DNA of 43,770 nt from Methyloceanibacter sp. Its GTDB lineage: Bacteria; Pseudomonadota; Alphaproteobacteria; Rhizobiales; Methyloligellaceae. The notes beneath the pieces were generated by a model. The model had not been told where the DNA came from. It saw only the letters and a list, made by a program, of their open reading frames with translations, and did no database searches. The stretch's first letter is position 1, and each line of letters opens with the position of its first letter. Below, one piece after another: positions 30,968-38,807 of this stretch. Location of the stretch: NCBI GenBank assembly GCA_018067145.1, contig JAGPVD010000049.1:1-43770 (forward strand), read 5' to 3'. Position numbers and translations under genes: made by a program.

Positions 30968-32014
30968 CTAAGCGGGGCCAGCCTTCACCAGTTCAACCAG
31001 CCGTTCGACATTTTCGATGGGCGTCTCAGGCAAGATGCCATGACCGAGATTGAAGATGAAGGGGCCTTGGCCGAGCGTCTCAAGGATGGTTCTGACGCGC
31101 GCGTCGAGCGCAGCGCCGCCGACGGCCAGAAGCACCGGATCGAGATTGCCTTGGACAGGCAGCTTCGTCTGTAGGCGATCGCGTATCCAACCAACAGGCA
31201 GGCTGGTATCGCAGCCAATTCCATCGACGCCTGTTTCACTCGCGTAGCGCTCAGCGAGCGGCCCTGAGCCCCGGGGGAAACCGATGATGGGCACGTGGGG
31301 GGTTTGAGCCTTCACGCGCTCAACGATCATCCTCGTGGGCTCAATGCACCATCGTGCAAACGCATCTTCGGGCAAAGAGCCGGCCCAGCTGTCAAAAATC
31401 TGTAAGACCCGCGTGCCGGCTTTTGCCTGGCCAAGCAAATATTGGACAGACGTCTCGACCAAAAGATCGATCAGGCGTTGGAAGGTTTCCGGTTCGCGAT
31501 AAGCAAACTTGCGGGCCGATGCCTGGTCCTTACTGCCACTGCCTTCGACCATGTAAGTGGCAACGGTCCAAGGTGCTCCGCAGAAACCAATCAGGGGAAC
31601 TGTGTCTGGCAGTTCAGCCGTAACGCGCTCCACGGTCTCATAGACGGGAGCTAGTAGAGTTTCGGCAGATGACAAATTCAGCTTAGCGATAGCCGCTTCA
31701 TCACCGACGGGATCAAGCTTGGGACCTTCACCCTCGACGAACTCAACCTCCTGACCGAGCGCATACGGTACAACGAGAATATCTGAAAACACGATGGCCG
31801 CATCGAAGGGGAAGCGCCGCAAAGGCTGCAACGTGACTTCAGCCGCGAGCTTCGGGGTGCGGCAAAGGTCCAAGAAGGACGACACGGTCTTTCGCACTTC
31901 CCGATACTCAGGCAGATAGCGTCCTGCTTGGCGCATCAGCCATATGGGTGGAACCGCGGTTACTTCGCCCTGGAGAGCCTCGAGCAAAGCACTTGATGAG
32001 GGGGTTGTTCGCAA
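30968..32014 (-). CDS. hemE: Uroporphyrinogen decarboxylase
   Basis: This 348-residue enzyme removes four carboxyl groups from uroporphyrinogen III to give coproporphyrinogen III. PPIWLMRQAGRYLPEYRE is the first family signature with the substrate-contacting arginines, and GFCGAPWTVATYMVEG the second. Near the end FNLGHGILPETP carries the conserved histidine. The start is TTG at 32014: it is preceded by AGAGG at proper spacing and no ATG or GTG lies near the family N-terminus. The gene faces away from the predicted origin, as in Caulobacter where hemE adjoins the origin. Confidence 0.96.
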   Translation of the reverse strand: MRTTPSSSALLEALQGEVTAVPPIWLMRQAGRYLPEYREVRKTVSSFLDLCRTPKLAAEVTLQPLRRFPFDAAIVFSDILVVPYALGQEVEFVEGEGPKLDPVGDEAAIAKLNLSSAETLLAPVYETVERVTAELPDTVPLIGFCGAPWTVATYMVEGSGSKDQASARKFAYREPETFQRLIDLLVETSVQYLLGQAKAGTRVLQIFDSWAGSLPEDAFARWCIEPTRMIVERVKAQTPHVPIIGFPRGSGPLAERYASETGVDGIGCDTSLPVGWIRDRLQTKLPVQGNLDPVLLAVGGAALDARVRTILETLGQGPFIFNLGHGILPETPIENVERLVELVKAGPA

Positions 32015-32444
32015 ACTGGCCTCTCTAAAACACTACTAAAGAGATTCCTTAATAGGATTACTGTTACTTTTATTAGGGTGTGGATAGCGGACATTCAATT
32101 TCATCACCAGTCTGTCGACAGGACTCCAATACTGAAATTTGACAGTTTGACGATGAACGCGACGACCTGTGATTGCTTCGCCGGAAAAGCCTTCGCTAGT
32201 CCCTGGTTCCCTTAGGCTTCCGGGGGATGTCCAGCACTGGACAAAACCCTGAATGGCTTGTGGGCATCTTGCGTCAAGAGCTGGGGATCAAAAAGACTAT
32301 TGCCGGCCTGTGTTCGAAGAGCGTCATTTTTTCGACACAGGCGAATCTGTGAAAAACTCGGTGGGCATCTCAGCGGCAACGGGGACGAATTCCGGCGCCT
32401 ACCGGTTGCCCCGCTAACTCAGGGTGGTTATCCAAAACTCATAC
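32015..32444. other. Predicted chromosomal replication origin (oriC)
   Basis: This 430-base gap between hemE and the PPSR gene has no convincing gene and occupies the exact place of the Caulobacter origin. Positions 32021-32080 are 68 percent A+T by my count (41 of 60), well above the surrounding genes, a candidate unwinding element. DnaA-box-like sites: CTATCCACA on the minus strand at 32079-32087 (8 of 9), TTTTTCACA on minus at 32348-32356 (fits TTWTNCACA), and TTATCCAAA on plus at 32428-32436 (8 of 9). Three GANTC sites for CcrM methylation are at 32043, 32122 and 32343. No clear CtrA site (TTAA-N7-TTAA) was found. The gap must also contain hemE and PPSR promoters. Confidence 0.78.
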
Positions 32445-33278
32445 ATGGATATCCTGCGATCATTTCACCTGCACATGATCTCTGACGCGACGGGCGAGAC
32501 GCTTGCCACGATCGCTAAAGCGGTCGGTGTGCAATACGCGCAGATCCGCGCCATCGAACATTTGCATCCGCTGGTGCGGAGCCGCCGCGAGCTCGACCGT
32601 GTGCTGAAGGATGTGGAGGCGTCGCCCGGCATCGTGCTCTACACGCTGCTCAACCAAGAACTTGCCGAAGCGTTGGAACAGTCTTGCAAGCGGCTCAACG
32701 TTCCTTGCGTCGCGCCGCTCACCCATGTCCTGAAGGTATTTGAGTCTTATCTCGATACGCCGGCGGCGCAGATGGTTGGCGGCCAGCATGTTCTCGACGC
32801 CGACTATTTCCGCCGCATCGAGGCGCTGAACTTTACCATGCTCCATGACGATGGGCATTTGCCGGACAGCCTCGACGACGCCGATATGATCCTTATCGGT
32901 ATCAGCCGCACGTCGAAAACGCCGACATCCATTTATCTGGCTAATCGCGGCTACAAAACCGCCAACGTGCCGTTGGTCCCTGGGGTCGCGCTGCCGGAAC
33001 CGCTTGAGCAAAAAACCAAAGCCTTCGTTGTGGCGCTGGTGGCGAGCCCGGAACGGATTTCTCAAGTGCGCCATAACCGCGTGATTGAACAAGCCCACGG
33101 CCATCTGGAAGATTATGTCGACCGGGATGCGATCGCTGCCGAGATCGCCCAGACGCGCCAACTTTGCGCACGCCATGGTTGGCCCATCATCGACGTGACT
33201 CGTCGGTCCATCGAAGAGAGCGCTGCGGCTATCATCCGTCTCTATAACGACCGCGAAGCGCCGGCGCTGGAGGCATGA
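32445..33278 (+). CDS. PPSR kinase/pyrophosphorylase (DUF299)
   Basis: This 277-residue protein belongs to the DUF299/PPSR family, bifunctional ADP-dependent kinases and phosphorylases that control pyruvate phosphate dikinase or PEP synthetase. FHLHMISDATGETL opens the family domain, and the P-loop-like nucleotide-binding motif GISRTSKTP is at residues 152-160, followed by YLANRGYKTANVPLVPG. A GTG start at 32424 is open in frame, but the ATG at 32445 gives the usual N-terminus. It is the first gene to the right of the predicted origin, the position of CC_0001 in Caulobacter. Which target enzyme it controls is unknown. Confidence 0.92.
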   Translation: MDILRSFHLHMISDATGETLATIAKAVGVQYAQIRAIEHLHPLVRSRRELDRVLKDVEASPGIVLYTLLNQELAEALEQSCKRLNVPCVAPLTHVLKVFESYLDTPAAQMVGGQHVLDADYFRRIEALNFTMLHDDGHLPDSLDDADMILIGISRTSKTPTSIYLANRGYKTANVPLVPGVALPEPLEQKTKAFVVALVASPERISQVRHNRVIEQAHGHLEDYVDRDAIAAEIAQTRQLCARHGWPIIDVTRRSIEESAAAIIRLYNDREAPALEA

Positions 33279-33288
33279 GGAATTTGGC

Positions 33289-33912
33289 ATGACGGGATTT
33301 CTGCAAGCGGGGCGTCCGCCGCTTATTCTGGCGTCCACCAGTAAGACGCGGGCGCGGATGCTCGAGAAGGCGGGGCTCGCTTTCATCGCTGAGGCGCCGG
33401 GGCTCGACGAGGGCCTCATGCTTCAGGCGATTGGCGACGAGAAGACGCTCCACCCGCATGACGCGGCTGAAGTTCTCGCCCGCGCCAAGGCGGAAGCGGT
33501 GAGCGATCTGGCGAAAAGCGCCTTCGTCATTGGCGCCGATCAAGTGCTCGTCTTTGAGGGCCGGATTATCTCCAAGCCCGAAAATATGAAAGCGGCACGG
33601 GCGCAGCTGCTCGACCTTAGCGGCAGGACCCACACGCTGCACACCTCGGTCGCGCTGGCCAATAATGGCGGGACCGTGTGGGCGCAGACGGATATCGCCA
33701 ACCTCACTATGCGCAAGCTGACGCCGGAATTCATCGGACATTATCTTGCGGCTGCCGGCGAAGTGGTGCTCAGCTCTGTCGGCGCCTATCAGTTCGAATC
33801 CATCGGCAGCCAGCTGTTTGAGAAAATCGATGGCGACTTCTTCTCCATTCTCGGCCTTCCCCTCTTGCCGCTCCTCGATACGCTTCGGCGCGAGGGCGTG
33901 ATCGAGAGCTGA
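33289..33912 (+). CDS. maf: Maf-like nucleoside triphosphate pyrophosphatase
   Basis: This 207-residue protein is a Maf/HAM1-superfamily pyrophosphatase that hydrolyses non-canonical or excess nucleotides and has been linked to septum inhibition. LILASTSKTRARMLEKAGL is the N-terminal substrate loop (usually LASxSPRR, here STSKTRARML). FVIGADQVLVFEG with its Asp and the KPENMKAARAQLLDLSGRTHTLHT segment follow. It begins 10 bases after PPSR and ends three bases before aroE, within an origin-proximal operon. Confidence 0.9.
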   Translation: MTGFLQAGRPPLILASTSKTRARMLEKAGLAFIAEAPGLDEGLMLQAIGDEKTLHPHDAAEVLARAKAEAVSDLAKSAFVIGADQVLVFEGRIISKPENMKAARAQLLDLSGRTHTLHTSVALANNGGTVWAQTDIANLTMRKLTPEFIGHYLAAAGEVVLSSVGAYQFESIGSQLFEKIDGDFFSILGLPLLPLLDTLRREGVIES

Positions 33913-33915
33913 TCC

Positions 33916-34740
33916 ATGCTGCGAGCTTGTGTGATTGGATGGCCGGTCGAGCATTCCCGCTCACCCATTATTCACCGCTATTGGCTCGCCAAATACGGCA
34001 TCGACGGCGCTTACGACAAAGAGGCGGTGGCGCCGGACGCGCTCGCCGAATTCCTAGGATCGCTCAAGCGCTGTGGCTATGTGGGGGCCAATGTGACGCT
34101 TCCACACAAGGAGGCTGCGTTGGCTGCGGCGCGTGTCGCCGACGAAGCGGCGGTAACCATCGGCGCGGCCAATACGTTGTGGCTCGGCCTCGACGGCGAC
34201 CTCCATGCCGCCAACACCGATGCCTATGGCTTCATGAGAAATATCGATGCGGAGGCACCTCAGTGGAACGAGGGGCTCGACGCCGTCATGGTGCTTGGCG
34301 CTGGCGGCGCGGCCCGCGCCGTTCTGTTTGGCCTGATCGAAGCGGGTGTGCCCAGAATTCTTCTCGCCAACCGTACGCGCGCCCGGGCAGACGCCCTGGC
34401 CAAAGTCTTTGGCCCCAGCATCGAGGTCATCGACTGGGAGAAGCGCAGCGAGGCCCTTGGTGCGTGCGGGGCTCTGATCAACACGACAAGTCTCGGCATG
34501 ACGGGGCAGGCGCCGCTCGACATTGACCTTGCGGCGCTGCCCGCCGACGCCGTCGTCACCGACATTGTCTATAACCCGCTTGAGACGAAACTGCTTAGCG
34601 AGGCGCGGGCCCGTGGGCTTACCGCCGTCGACGGTCTTGGTATGTTGCTCCATCAAGCGGTGCCTGGGTTCGAGCGCTGGTTCGGGGTCCGCCCCGAGGT
34701 CACGCCTGAATTGAAGGCCCATGTGGTGGCGACACTCTAG
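33916..34740 (+). CDS. aroE: Shikimate dehydrogenase
   Basis: This 274-residue enzyme reduces 3-dehydroshikimate to shikimate with NADPH in aromatic amino acid synthesis. HSRSPIIH at residues 13-20 binds shikimate, NVTLPHKEAA holds the catalytic Lys65, and GAGGAARA at 127-134 is the NADP Rossmann motif. NTTSLGMTG and DIVYNPLETKLL are further signatures. It sits between maf and coaE with 3- and 9-base gaps, indicating co-transcription. Confidence 0.96.
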   Translation: MLRACVIGWPVEHSRSPIIHRYWLAKYGIDGAYDKEAVAPDALAEFLGSLKRCGYVGANVTLPHKEAALAAARVADEAAVTIGAANTLWLGLDGDLHAANTDAYGFMRNIDAEAPQWNEGLDAVMVLGAGGAARAVLFGLIEAGVPRILLANRTRARADALAKVFGPSIEVIDWEKRSEALGACGALINTTSLGMTGQAPLDIDLAALPADAVVTDIVYNPLETKLLSEARARGLTAVDGLGMLLHQAVPGFERWFGVRPEVTPELKAHVVATL

Positions 34741-34749
34741 GATGCACCG

Positions 34750-35373
34750 ATGCTAGTTATTGGCCTTACCGGCGGCATAGGCATGGGCAAGACGTCCGCC
34801 GCCGCCCATCTTCGTCGGCTTGGCATGAAGGTGTTCGACGCTGACGCCTATGTGCACCGCCTCTATGAAGGCGATGCGGTGGAAGCCGTCGAAGCAGCTT
34901 TTCCGGGCACTACGCGTGATGGTCAGGTGGACCGGGCGCTGCTGGCCGCGGAAGTCGCGGGCAAGCCTGAGCGTCTTCGCCAGCTCGAGGCCATCATCCA
35001 CCCCATGGTGATTGCGGCCGAGATCGACTTCTTGCGTGAACAGGAATTACAGAATGCGCGTTTCGCCGTCCTGGAGATTCCGCTCCTGTTCGAGACGGGC
35101 GCTGAGAGCCGCACCGACGTCAACATTGCGCTCAGTGCCTCCGAGGACGTGCAGCGGACCCGCGTGCTGGCGCGGTCCGGCATGACGGAGAAAAAATTTG
35201 AAACCCTCAAAGACCGGCAATTGTCAGACGCTGAGCGCCGCGCCCGCGCCAACTACGTTGTGGACAGCGGCACGACGCTGGAACATATGCAGGAACAGCT
35301 GGATACTCTCATTGAGACGCTGCAAACGCGCGAGGGCGGCGTCATGGAGCGATTGCGTCTCCAGCAGACCTAA
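34750..35373 (+). CDS. coaE: Dephospho-CoA kinase
   Basis: This 207-residue kinase performs the last step of coenzyme A synthesis, phosphorylating dephospho-CoA. The P-loop GGIGMGKT lies at residues 8-15, and FDADAYVHRLYE follows as the conserved substrate segment. LEIPLLFETGAE is the lid-side motif, and RARANYVVDSGTTL is near the end. The ATG follows GATGCACCG without a strong ribosome site. It ends 17 bases before dnaQ. Confidence 0.96.
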   Translation: MLVIGLTGGIGMGKTSAAAHLRRLGMKVFDADAYVHRLYEGDAVEAVEAAFPGTTRDGQVDRALLAAEVAGKPERLRQLEAIIHPMVIAAEIDFLREQELQNARFAVLEIPLLFETGAESRTDVNIALSASEDVQRTRVLARSGMTEKKFETLKDRQLSDAERRARANYVVDSGTTLEHMQEQLDTLIETLQTREGGVMERLRLQQT

Positions 35374-35390
35374 GCGGGGAGCGTGAACGG

Positions 35391-36089
35391 TTGCGCGAGA
35401 TTATTCTCGATACGGAGACCACGGGTCTCAAGCCGGGCGAGGGCCATCGCATTGTCGAGATCGGCTGTGTCGAACTGGTCAACTCCATCCCGACGGGCCG
35501 CACCTGGCATTGCCATCTGAACCCTGAGCGTGAGGTGCCCCAGGGCGCCTACGAGGTGCACGGCCTCTCCACGGAGTTTTTGAGCGACAAGCCTCTTTTT
35601 GGTGATCGCGCGGAAGAGCTGCTGACCTTCATCGAAGGCGCCATGCTGGTCATGCATAATGCGCCGTTCGACTTCGGCTTTCTGAATGCCGAGTTGGAGC
35701 GGGTCCCGCTGCCGCTTCTAAAGTGGGATCGCGTGACCGATACGCTGGCTTTGGCGCGCAGGCGCCATCCCGGTGCGCCTGCTAGCCTCGATGCGCTGTG
35801 CCGCCGCTACGGGGTGGACCTGTCGGAGCGCGAGACCGAAGGCCATGGCGCTTTACTCGATTGCCGGTTGCTTGCCGCAGTCTATGTGGAACTGGTCGGC
35901 GGCAATCAGGCCAGGCTCGAATTTGCCGCCAATGTGGCGCAGGCGGCCATGATGCAGGCAAACGAAAACGTAATCCGGCCACGGCCGGCGCCGCTCGCCT
36001 CGCGGCTGAGCGCGGCGGAGAAGTGCGCTCACGAAGCCTTCGTGTCGGCGCTTGGCGCCGACGCGCTGTGGCTGCGCTATTCCTCTTAG
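35391..36089 (+). CDS. dnaQ: DNA polymerase III epsilon subunit
   Basis: This 232-residue protein is the 3'-5' proofreading exonuclease of the replicase. ExoI is ILDTETTGL with Asp7 and Glu9, ExoII is MHNAPFDFGFLN, and ExoIII is HGALLDCRLLAAVY with the His and Asp of the DEDDh class. The start is a TTG at 35391, nine bases after GGGGAG; no in-frame ATG or GTG lies before ExoI. The stop TAG interlocks with the secB stop over four bases (TTAG). Confidence 0.95.
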   Translation: MREIILDTETTGLKPGEGHRIVEIGCVELVNSIPTGRTWHCHLNPEREVPQGAYEVHGLSTEFLSDKPLFGDRAEELLTFIEGAMLVMHNAPFDFGFLNAELERVPLPLLKWDRVTDTLALARRRHPGAPASLDALCRRYGVDLSERETEGHGALLDCRLLAAVYVELVGGNQARLEFAANVAQAAMMQANENVIRPRPAPLASRLSAAEKCAHEAFVSALGADALWLRYSS

Positions 36090-36643
36090 TTCGCTGGGGT
36101 ATTTTCGCCGGCTTCAGCCAGGCCCAAGCCCTGATTCTTGGTGTAGAGACTGGCGAAGTCGATGGGGTCGAGCAGAAGCGGTGGGAAGCCGCCGTCGCGG
36201 ACCACGTCGGCCAGCATACGCCGCACGAACGGGAACAGCAGAGTCGGGCAATCGACGAATAGTACTGGCTGCAGCAGATGCTTCGGAATGTTCCGCAAGC
36301 GGAACAGGCCGCCATACATCAGCTCGGCATTATAAATAACGCCGACTTCGCTCTTGGCATGGGCCTCGATCTGAAGCGCGACTTCGTAAATGTCCTCACC
36401 GCGCGGGCCCGCGTTGACATTGACGCCGACTTTAAGCTCCGGGTTCTCGCCGGGCCCTTGCAGGGTCTGGGGCGCGCCGGGGCTTTCGAACGAAAGATCC
36501 TTCACATATTGAGCGAGAACCGCGAGTTCCGCGCCGCTCGCCGCGCGAGTGCCGGTGCCCGCCGGGGCCTCATCGGCCCGCTCCGGTGCCGGCTTGTCGC
36601 CGTTGGTCTTCTTCGCTGGATCGTCGTTCGACTTCTTCGCCAT
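36086..36643 (-). CDS. secB: Protein-export chaperone SecB
   Basis: This 185-residue cytosolic chaperone keeps preproteins unfolded and delivers them to SecA. The core begins AQYVKDLSFESPGAP, the family opening, then NPELKVGVNVNA, YEVALQIEAHAK and LFVDCPTLLFPFVRRMLADVVRDGGFPPLLLDPIDFASLY. An Ala/Lys-rich low-complexity N-terminal extension of about 40 residues precedes it, longer than in E. coli (155 residues) but common in this group. It is convergent with dnaQ and divergent from the Tim44-like gene over 236 bases. Confidence 0.97.
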   Translation of the reverse strand: MAKKSNDDPAKKTNGDKPAPERADEAPAGTGTRAASGAELAVLAQYVKDLSFESPGAPQTLQGPGENPELKVGVNVNAGPRGEDIYEVALQIEAHAKSEVGVIYNAELMYGGLFRLRNIPKHLLQPVLFVDCPTLLFPFVRRMLADVVRDGGFPPLLLDPIDFASLYTKNQGLGLAEAGENTPAN

Positions 36644-36879
36644 GGAATTCCCTTTACACGTCAGGAGCGCTGGCTAGCATGCGACGGTATGGGCCGCAAT
36701 TGAGCTTGCGCAGTTTGCCCGTCTGGGTTTGGCCGCAAATTAGGCGCAAAACTGATTAAGGTTGGCGCAGCAACGGGGAATGCCCTAAGTTGGCCCCGGA
36801 ATACTGCGTTTAAATGACAATTTTTCATCTGCGGTGAAGGCTCCCCCTGGCAAATTTCCAGGCGGGGTGGCGACAAGGT

Positions 36880-37611
36880 ATGAGCGAAGCGTTCGACATC
36901 TATACCCTTCTGTTTTTGGTCCTCGCGGTCGTCATTTTCATTCGGCTGCGCGGCGTGCTGGGCCGTCGCACGGGCAATGAGCGCCCGCCCTACGACCCCT
37001 ATACAAGCGCAAAGCCCGATTCGAAGGCAGGCGCGCCGGAAGGCAATGTCGTGGCGCTGCCCCGCGCCCGCCAGGGTCAGGCCCCGGGGCATGAGGCCGC
37101 TGGCCCGTCACCCGAGGATATCGAGGAGCGGCTTGAGCGCTATGCGCCGAAAGACAGCCCGCTGGCTAAGTCGCTGACCGCGGTGATGCAGTCCGATCCA
37201 AACTTCAATCCCGGCGAATTCCTCGAGGGCGCTAAGATGGCTTACGAGATGGTTGTCGCGGCGTTTGCCGACGGCGACGAGGAGACGCTCAAGAGCTTGC
37301 TCGGGCCCGAAGTGCTTCAAGGTTTCGAGCGCGCTATTGCTGATCGCGAAGAGCGCGGCGAGAAAGTGGAATCCACCTTGGTCGGTATCGATAAGACCGA
37401 TCTCATCGAGGCCGAGGTCAAGAACAAAGCGGCTTATGTGACCGTGAAGTTTGTGAGCGAGTTGATCTCGGTGACGCGCGACGCTGACGACGAAGTAGTC
37501 GAGGGCGATCCTAAGAAGGTCCGCGAGGTCACCGACATCTGGACGTTCAGTCGCGAGTTCGCCTCCAAGAATCCCAACTGGAAGCTGGTCGCCACAGAAG
37601 CCGCGAACTAG
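36880..37611 (+). CDS. Tim44-domain membrane protein (TimA-like)
   Basis: This 243-residue protein has one N-terminal membrane segment (IYTLLFLVLAVVIFIRL), a low-complexity linker, and a C-terminal Tim44 domain with ANPNFNPGEFLEGAKMAYEMVV-type opening and YVTVKFVSELISVTRD. In mitochondria Tim44 tethers Hsp70 to the import channel. The bacterial members (TimA in Caulobacter) sit in the inner membrane with unclear function. Placement next to secB recurs in alphaproteobacteria and suggests a role near protein translocation; that is inference. AAGG lies only one base before the ATG, with GGGG further up, so the ribosome site is unclear. Confidence 0.87.
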   Translation: MSEAFDIYTLLFLVLAVVIFIRLRGVLGRRTGNERPPYDPYTSAKPDSKAGAPEGNVVALPRARQGQAPGHEAAGPSPEDIEERLERYAPKDSPLAKSLTAVMQSDPNFNPGEFLEGAKMAYEMVVAAFADGDEETLKSLLGPEVLQGFERAIADREERGEKVESTLVGIDKTDLIEAEVKNKAAYVTVKFVSELISVTRDADDEVVEGDPKKVREVTDIWTFSREFASKNPNWKLVATEAAN

Positions 37612-37631
37612 CGCTTTATCTCAACATGACG

Positions 37632-37731
37632 TGTCATCACCCGCGAAGGCGGGTGATCCAGTAACCACCGTGCTACGTTGGATCGCAGATGGGGGGATTA
37701 CTGGATTGCCTGGTCAAGCCGGGCAATGACA
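37632..37731. repeat. Bipartite palindromic repeat (REP/MITE-like)
   Basis: About 100 bases with nested inverted arms. Outer ends TGTCAT (37632-37637) and ATGACA (37726-37731) pair. Inside, ATCACCCGC-GAAG-GCGGGTGAT makes one hairpin, TGCCTGG-TCAAG-CCGGGCA (37707-37725) a second, and ATCCAGTAA (37656-37664) pairs exactly with TTACTGGAT (37698-37706). No coding content fits. This looks like the dispersed intergenic repeats of Hyphomicrobiales. Only one copy is in the window, so mobility is inference. It contains an in-frame ATG of the mltA frame. Confidence 0.75.
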
Positions 37732-37739
37732 AGGTTATC

Positions 37740-38783
37740 GTGGACGAACACGCGACCAAACTTGTTCCGATAGACTTCGCCGAACTCGACGGCTGGTCGG
37801 AGGACGACCACGTCGCCGCGTTCCGCACCTTCCTAAAGTCATGCCGTGTCGCGCCGCCAGTTGATGCCGCGCAGGCCGCAGCGCGTGCGCTTGGCGAAGC
37901 GGTAGACGCTCCGACAGCGCGGGCCTTCTTCGAGAACTACTTCGTGCCACACACGGTAGAAGCCGATGAACTCGGCTTGGTCACCGGCTATTACGAGCCG
38001 GAAGTGCAAGGCGCGCATCGCCGGGACGAGCGATTCACCGTTCCCGTCTATGGGCGCCCCGGCGACCTCATCACTTTGGGCGCCGAGAGCGAGCGGGCGC
38101 GCTACAACAATCGCATCAGCGGCATGCGCGAAACGCCCGGGGGCCTCGTGCCCTATTATACGCGCGAAGAGATCGACGCTGGCGCGCTTGCTGGGTGGGG
38201 CCTCGAACTGCTCTATCTCGATGACGCAATCGAACTCTTCTACATGCAGGTGCAAGGTTCGGGACTGGTGCATCTCGACGGTGGAACCAGCGTGCGCCTC
38301 ACTTACGCGGGCAAGAACGGGCATCCCTACACGTCCATCGGGAAATGCCTCGTTGAGCGTGGCGAAATGAGTCTCGAAGAGATCGACATGGACAAGGTCA
38401 AGGATTGGCTCCGTGCTGATCCTGCGCGGGGGCCGGCGCTCATGGCGGAGAATGAGTCCTATATCTTCTTTCGGAAGCTGGACGCAGAAGAGGGACGTGA
38501 CGGTCCGCTCGGCAACGAAGGCGTCGTGCTGACGCCTGGCCGCAGCCTTGCGGTCGACACCGCTCATCACGCACTCGGCACGCCGGTCTTCGTTGCCGTC
38601 CCCGGTCTTGAGGCGCCGGAAGGCTCCCCATTTCGCCGCCTGATGATTGGCCAGGATGTGGGCTCTGCGATTGGCGGTATCCAGCGCGGCGATATTTTCT
38701 GGGGCACGGGCGAGGCCGCCGGAGCCATCGCCGGCCGGACGCGGGACCAAGCACGGTTCCACGTGCTTCTGCCGAACCGTTAA
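37740..38783 (+). CDS. mltA: MltA-type lytic murein transglycosylase
   Basis: This protein of about 347 residues cleaves peptidoglycan to 1,6-anhydro products. The MltA domain shows GLVTGYYEPEVQGA, a VPVYGRPGDL strand, LFYMQVQGSG, and YAGKNGHPYTSIGK; the 3D domain near the end carries LTPGRSLAVDT and GQDVGSAIGG with catalytic-type Asp residues. The frame also opens at an ATG at 37689, but that lies inside the palindromic repeat. I prefer the GTG at 37740, preceded by AAGG with a 5-base gap and just outside the repeat. No signal peptide or lipobox is visible from either start, so export is unexplained; many alphaproteobacterial MltA entries look alike. Confidence 0.88.
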   Translation: MDEHATKLVPIDFAELDGWSEDDHVAAFRTFLKSCRVAPPVDAAQAAARALGEAVDAPTARAFFENYFVPHTVEADELGLVTGYYEPEVQGAHRRDERFTVPVYGRPGDLITLGAESERARYNNRISGMRETPGGLVPYYTREEIDAGALAGWGLELLYLDDAIELFYMQVQGSGLVHLDGGTSVRLTYAGKNGHPYTSIGKCLVERGEMSLEEIDMDKVKDWLRADPARGPALMAENESYIFFRKLDAEEGRDGPLGNEGVVLTPGRSLAVDTAHHALGTPVFVAVPGLEAPEGSPFRRLMIGQDVGSAIGGIQRGDIFWGTGEAAGAIAGRTRDQARFHVLLPNR

Positions 38784-38807
38784 GACGATTGGCACTATGG
38801 TCAGATC

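Noticed and set aside
32049-32063. Possible CtrA half-site near TTAATAGGATTA in the origin gap
   Set aside because: The second half TTAA at the required 7-base spacing is missing; only an imperfect palindrome TAAT-AGG-ATTA remains.
32460-33419. A 319-codon minus-strand open frame across the PPSR gene
   Set aside because: It is a shadow of the plus-strand PPSR and maf coding sequences; no domain is recognisable in it.
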